The translations under genes and the position numbers were made by a program. Below the pieces are notes generated by a model. That model ran no database searches. It was not told the origin of the DNA and saw nothing but the letters and a program-made list of their open reading frames with translations. From Zelopaecilomyces penicillatus (taxonomy: Eukaryota; Ascomycota; Sordariomycetes; Hypocreales; Pseudodiploosporaceae), in assembly GCA_005765155.1 (NCBI GenBank), contig VCCP01000005.1:62001-126000 (forward strand): DNA of 64,000 nucleotides. Direction: 5' to 3'. This document shows, piece by piece, positions 60,407-64,000 of this stretch. How positions within the stretch are numbered: the stretch's first letter is position 1; each line of letters starts with the position of its first letter.

Positions 60407-61291
60407 TCACAACATACCGCTCCCCCACTCAAGAACCCTAGCATTCTTGCAAGTGTCCATGCCCGTGGGCATATCCGCATCCGACTTGGCCACCCAGATA
60501 ACATCCCGCCAACCCCTCGCCTGCACGAGCCTCAACAAGCCCAAGAGTTCTTGCCGTGAACATGCCTCGAGGTTCCGCACCTTTTGGACAGTGATGCGTC
60601 CTGCGCGCTGCTCTACGAAGAGAATTAAAGCTTTGTGTTGGGGATTGTAACTGGGGAGGCGTCGGCGGTCAGATTCGGATAGGGAGCTGACTATAACGCG
60701 GTGAAGGAACTTCCATCCGCGGTCGTAGCTTTCATCGTCGCAGTCCTGCGGCACTACTGTTGCTGTGGGCGATGTCAATGAGTTTCTCAAGTTTCGGAGA
60801 TATGAAATGGGGCGATTCCAGATGGCTTCTGTGGCTGCTGCTGCGTGTTCTTTAATATGCATCGCCCGGAAAGTCTGCTTCAAGTCACCCGTATAGTTCC
60901 TATCCGGAGGGCTCTCATGCTTCCCCTCAAGAATAAGCCTGGTCAAGTTACGCTGATGCTCAATCCACTCACTCTCGCTCATATTACTCTGCTGCTGCTG
61001 CTGCTCGTTATCCTCTGAGCCCTTTTTGCACGGCTCACGGAATTTTTGTCCTAGATTCACCAGTTTCCACAGTCCGCCGTCCCCGAAAGTAAGCAGGGAG
61101 AGCCCGTCAGTACTGCGGGGAAATCGTTCATGGAAGCCGAATCGCCGACTGCCTCTTTCGATGTTGCGACGGATGCCGAGGGCTTGTTGCCACATGCGCT
61201 CGTTGCGGAACATGATGTGGAGGTCTTGGTGGCCGCCGCCGCCGTGGGTGGAGGTGGCGGTGGTTGGGACGCTTAGTCGAAGAAGAGCCAT
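60407..61291 (-). CDS. Hypothetical protein
   Basis: Single-exon frame of 294 residues from the ATG at 61291 (MALLRLSVP); the longer upstream reading begins at TTG. I do not recognise a domain. The N-terminal half has HQDLHIMFRNERMWQQALG and is rich in Arg, Gly and Phe. A Gln run (five) sits near the middle. The C-terminal 130 residues look folded, with alternating helix-like and strand-like segments (HKALILFVEQRAGRITVQKV; RQELLGLLRLVQARGWRDVIWVAKS). No signal peptide or membrane segment is apparent. It lies between the convergent cyclophilin gene and the HSF gene, which is on the same strand. Length, ATG context and the absence of strong shadow frames favour a real gene, but it needs homologues. 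Confidence 0.55.
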   Translation of the reverse strand: MALLRLSVPTTATSTHGGGGHQDLHIMFRNERMWQQALGIRRNIERGSRRFGFHERFPRSTDGLSLLTFGDGGLWKLVNLGQKFREPCKKGSEDNEQQQQQSNMSESEWIEHQRNLTRLILEGKHESPPDRNYTGDLKQTFRAMHIKEHAAAATEAIWNRPISYLRNLRNSLTSPTATVVPQDCDDESYDRGWKFLHRVIVSSLSESDRRRLPSYNPQHKALILFVEQRAGRITVQKVRNLEACSRQELLGLLRLVQARGWRDVIWVAKSDADMPTGMDTCKNARVLEWGSGML

Positions 61292-62499
61292 TGTGCAGTT
61301 TGGGGGTTTGGAAGTGATACTATCCAGGTACCAGTGATCTGAAATTGGTTTTATATAGAGGGAGTTGGGGGAGACCAAAAACGCTTTTTGTCCTGCTCTG
61401 TTTACTCTCTTTTGGTCCACTTTGGTTATTTCTCTCTCTCCGGTTTCTTTCTGTTCTGCTGCCGGGGCTGTTGTGTCAATCCTAAAGATGGGGAGTTGCA
61501 AAGATGTCCATCGTTTTTATAGTTCTCCCAAATCCTTGTGCTGGGGGTCTTCTTTATTTATACTTCGAATCCTTTTTTGGTTGTTCAGCCATGGTCTCTG
61601 AACATGTCGTGAACAGACAACCACTCTCCATGTTTAACAAGTTCAATATAGTGACAAACCTTGGGGTAAGGAATGCAAACTTTTACCCATGGCGAGTAAG
61701 CTAGACCTGAATGGCTTTAAATCTCCTCACATTGTGTCCCAAGACAATGGTGTAGACAAAGGAACAGGTTACATGAGCAACGGGAGGCGCCTAATGACAC
61801 CTTGAGGATGGTTATTCATGGTCGAAGATAAATATGACCCTTGGAGAGGCAACAATTTGCGAAATTAAAAGTTTATAGAGTGACCAGCTGCTTTTTGGTA
61901 ACTAGGCCAAACTCATATCTAGGTATCTACACTTATTCTCCTTCAAAATAACGGAGCGGGGAGAACAATCCCTCCCTTTACACCTTTCTCAACTCCGCCG
62001 GGATCTTGGAAAAAATAAAATAAAAAACAAGTCTCCCGAGTTCCATGTTTCGAAATTATTTCGTTGCTGGGAGAAAAATAAAAACCTCTCCCCCCCAGAA
62101 ATGTCCTGCCTCCTTCCTTGCTATAACTGTTCATTGGACGACAAGATAAACAGGCCTCCATGGCCTGACTTTGACTGAATCATCCTTTATTAACGGACGC
62201 CAATTTAGAGCTGTTCCATTCTCTTTCCCTCTGTTCAACCCTTCTTCATTTCCTTCAAGGAGCTGCTTGATAATTCTGTGTGGCGACCAAGTCGCCGGTA
62301 AAAAGGGTATAATGTGCTCTCTGGTTGTTATATGAAGCAAAGCGGCAGCTGGAAGCTACTACTTCTCTTTTGAAGCGGTGAGCTCGTAGCAAATTTAATT
62401 GCCCTTAAGCACTTGGCCCGATGAGGATATGTGAGTTGTGTGCGGACTGGCTGGCAGGGTGCGCTGCGGTTTAGCTAATTCTTTGTAGCAAAAGGTTCA
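61292..62499. other. Intergenic region between the hypothetical gene and the HSF gene
   Basis: About 1.2 kb. It holds the hypothetical gene's promoter and the HSF gene's 3' region. It is moderately AT-rich from 61,800. No gene seen. Confidence 0.5.
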
Positions 62500-64000
62500 T
62501 CAACCAACACGACGCCTCTTATTGTCATGACTGGACACATCATCAGCGGCAAAGTCTTCGCGTTGAATCTCTTCCGTCCCCGTCGGACTTGGGACACCAT
62601 CAACAGCATCAAGCCCGACACCGTCCAGGTTGAAGTTAAAGTCAGAGCCGTCACCAAAGTTGGCATCGTTGAGAAACGCACTGCTGTCAAAGTACTGATC
62701 GAGATCAACATTCGGCGCGTCAAAGTAGGTATCGTTGTTTTCGCTATCCAATCCGGGGATATGACCAGAGGGACTTAGTGGGCCAAGAATTCCGCTCAGT
62801 TCACTTATCTTGGCGTCTTGTTCCCTCTGAAGGCGTTCCAATTGGTCGAGATCGGTCTGGTTGTTACTGATATGATCTAGTGATGGCCCGGGCATTGTTG
62901 GTGAGCGTAAAATGGGTGACAGCGATGGTGCGACAGTCGTATCTCCCGGAGATGGCGAGACCGTTGGATTCCGAGGGGCCGAAGTAGTATTCATTGGTGT
63001 GTCGGCAGCTGCATTATTGGGTGTTGACGATGTAGAGGAAGGAGTCTGCCCAGCCATGAGGCTAACCAGCTGTGTCCTTTGATCGTTGCTCAGTGTATTC
63101 GGCGTTTTGTTGACTAGCTCGGTGGCCTTGGGAAGATCCAAGCCGGACGTGTTTGTCGCGTTATGATCGTTGATGATTCTCATCATGCGTTCCTGAGGGT
63201 TTGACTCTAATTCCTGCTGCAAACTTGGGGTGCTATCTGCTGGGGATGTGTCGAGGAGTTCAGTGATGTGCCCTATTTTTGGATCAAGGCTGGTTACGGG
63301 GCGATAGGACGAGTTCCCTGAGGACTGTGACCGGCTTGGCTGAACTAACAGATCATTTTGGTTGGGAATGGGTGGCAGCAGGCCGCGAGCTCTCTTAGGG
63401 GAAGGGCCGCTTAACACATTACTGGCAGCTGCCGTCGCTTGGAAGAAGTCTCCGAGGTCCACGATGTTCCCCTGAGGCGTTTGCTGCCCTTGATTCGTAA
63501 TCATGCTCGTAAGAATATCGCCCACATTCTGGGTGTTACCCTGGTCTTCCAATGTTTTGCGGAAGACATTGGCCAGAAAGTTGAGGATTGCATTGATTGA
63601 GTTCTGATGTCGGTCGTGTTGATTCTGAAACATCAAAGCCTGGTTGTACAAGTCGTTGTTGTTCCGCTGCAGTCGATTTATGGCACCAAGTATCAACTTT
63701 TGCTGTTCTCGCACTCTGTGCAGCTCCTCTCGTATCAACACCATCTCTTTCTTTGGCAAAGGCTGAGTGTCTGCCGGTCCAGCCGGCAGCGACCGGCCGC
63801 CCACGTTGGCCGAGGCACTCAATCCCTGTTGACCAGTCAAATCGTCTGGCACCATATCTTCTTCACTATCGACATCTCCTTCCACATTCTTACCCCCCTT
63901 CTTGGACTTCCCACCAGTTTTCGGTTTGTTAATTAGCCACAACAGGTTGGGATGTCCGCGTCGAAAGTAGGGATTGGAGTACTCGCTCGGGCTTTTGTTC
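62500..64000 (-). CDS. HSF1: Heat shock transcription factor, partial (N terminus outside window)
   Basis: The reading frame enters from the right edge in the last part of the HSF DNA-binding domain (YSNPYFRRGHPNLLWLINKPK) and runs to a stop at 62500, 499 codons without an intron. The TTG at 63942 is not a start. After a basic linker and an acidic patch comes the trimerisation coiled coil (about 85-150 from the edge): LIREELHRVREQQKLILGAINRLQRNN, then QNQHDRHQNSINAILNFLANVF. The rest is a long disordered region rich in Ser, Thr, Pro and Asn with acidic clusters near the end, suggesting an activation domain, and a basic KRRRVG terminus. Its role is inducing chaperone genes in the nucleus via nGAAn elements. 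An Sfl1-type relative is less likely, but the missing DNA-binding core prevents a final decision. Confidence 0.82.
   Translation of the reverse strand, partial: NKSPSEYSNPYFRRGHPNLLWLINKPKTGGKSKKGGKNVEGDVDSEEDMVPDDLTGQQGLSASANVGGRSLPAGPADTQPLPKKEMVLIREELHRVREQQKLILGAINRLQRNNNDLYNQALMFQNQHDRHQNSINAILNFLANVFRKTLEDQGNTQNVGDILTSMITNQGQQTPQGNIVDLGDFFQATAAASNVLSGPSPKRARGLLPPIPNQNDLLVQPSRSQSSGNSSYRPVTSLDPKIGHITELLDTSPADSTPSLQQELESNPQERMMRIINDHNATNTSGLDLPKATELVNKTPNTLSNDQRTQLVSLMAGQTPSSTSSTPNNAAADTPMNTTSAPRNPTVSPSPGDTTVAPSLSPILRSPTMPGPSLDHISNNQTDLDQLERLQREQDAKISELSGILGPLSPSGHIPGLDSENNDTYFDAPNVDLDQYFDSSAFLNDANFGDGSDFNFNLDGVGLDAVDGVPSPTGTEEIQREDFAADDVSSHDNKRRRVG

Noticed and set aside
57671..61291. Secondary-metabolite cluster around the methyltransferase
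   Set aside because: The neighbours are a housekeeping cyclophilin and an unknown protein. No synthase, oxidase or transporter is present in the window.

Overview
The window looks like nuclear DNA of a filamentous ascomycete (Pezizomycotina; Sordariomycetes, probably Hypocreales, by inference). The genes carry short introns with GTAnGT/GTGAGT donors, CTAAC/TACTAAC branch points and AG acceptors. The proteins are eukaryotic housekeeping families with fungal architectures: an SPX-ankyrin-GDPD phosphodiesterase, an LDB19-like arrestin and an HSF-type factor. The intergenic DNA is full of microsatellites and AGGTA/TACCT motifs. No phage, bacterial, plasmid or viral feature was seen.

Layout. (1) Positions 1-26,698 hold no gene that I can support: about 26.7 kb of mixed-composition DNA with simple repeats and homopolymer runs. 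(2) Positions 26,699-43,373 are gene dense. On the minus strand are GDE1 and a mitochondrial-type PPR protein. The PPR gene diverges from three plus-strand genes: a DUF866/CXXC zinc protein, a Rpr2/Snm1-type RNase MRP/P subunit and ZPR1. A minus-strand nuclear protein of unknown function follows, with two copies of a domain and a 1,045-nt intron. (3) Positions 43,374-50,002 are a second gene-free stretch with long G and C runs. (4) Positions 50,003-54,236 hold SEN54 (minus), an intron-containing tRNA-Leu(UAG) (plus) and an LDB19-like arrestin (minus). (5) Positions 54,237-64,000 hold a SAM methyltransferase with AT-rich flanks, a PPIL3/Cyp10 cyclophilin, an unknown protein and the 3' part of an HSF1-type factor running off the right edge.

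How the genes relate. There is no biosynthetic cluster or operon. Several genes share an RNA-processing theme: the MRP/P subunit, the PPR protein, the tRNA endonuclease subunit Sen54, and a tRNA whose intron that endonuclease should remove, lying about 0.4 kb from SEN54. Fungal gene order is loose, so this may be chance. GDE1 connects phosphate status, through its SPX domain, to glycerophosphocholine use. Exon boundaries were derived by hand from splice signals, reading frame and remembered family patterns; no alignment or transcript data were available. I found no convincing undescribed system. The items most worth checking are the tandem-domain nuclear protein with its long intron, and the very long non-coding tract.
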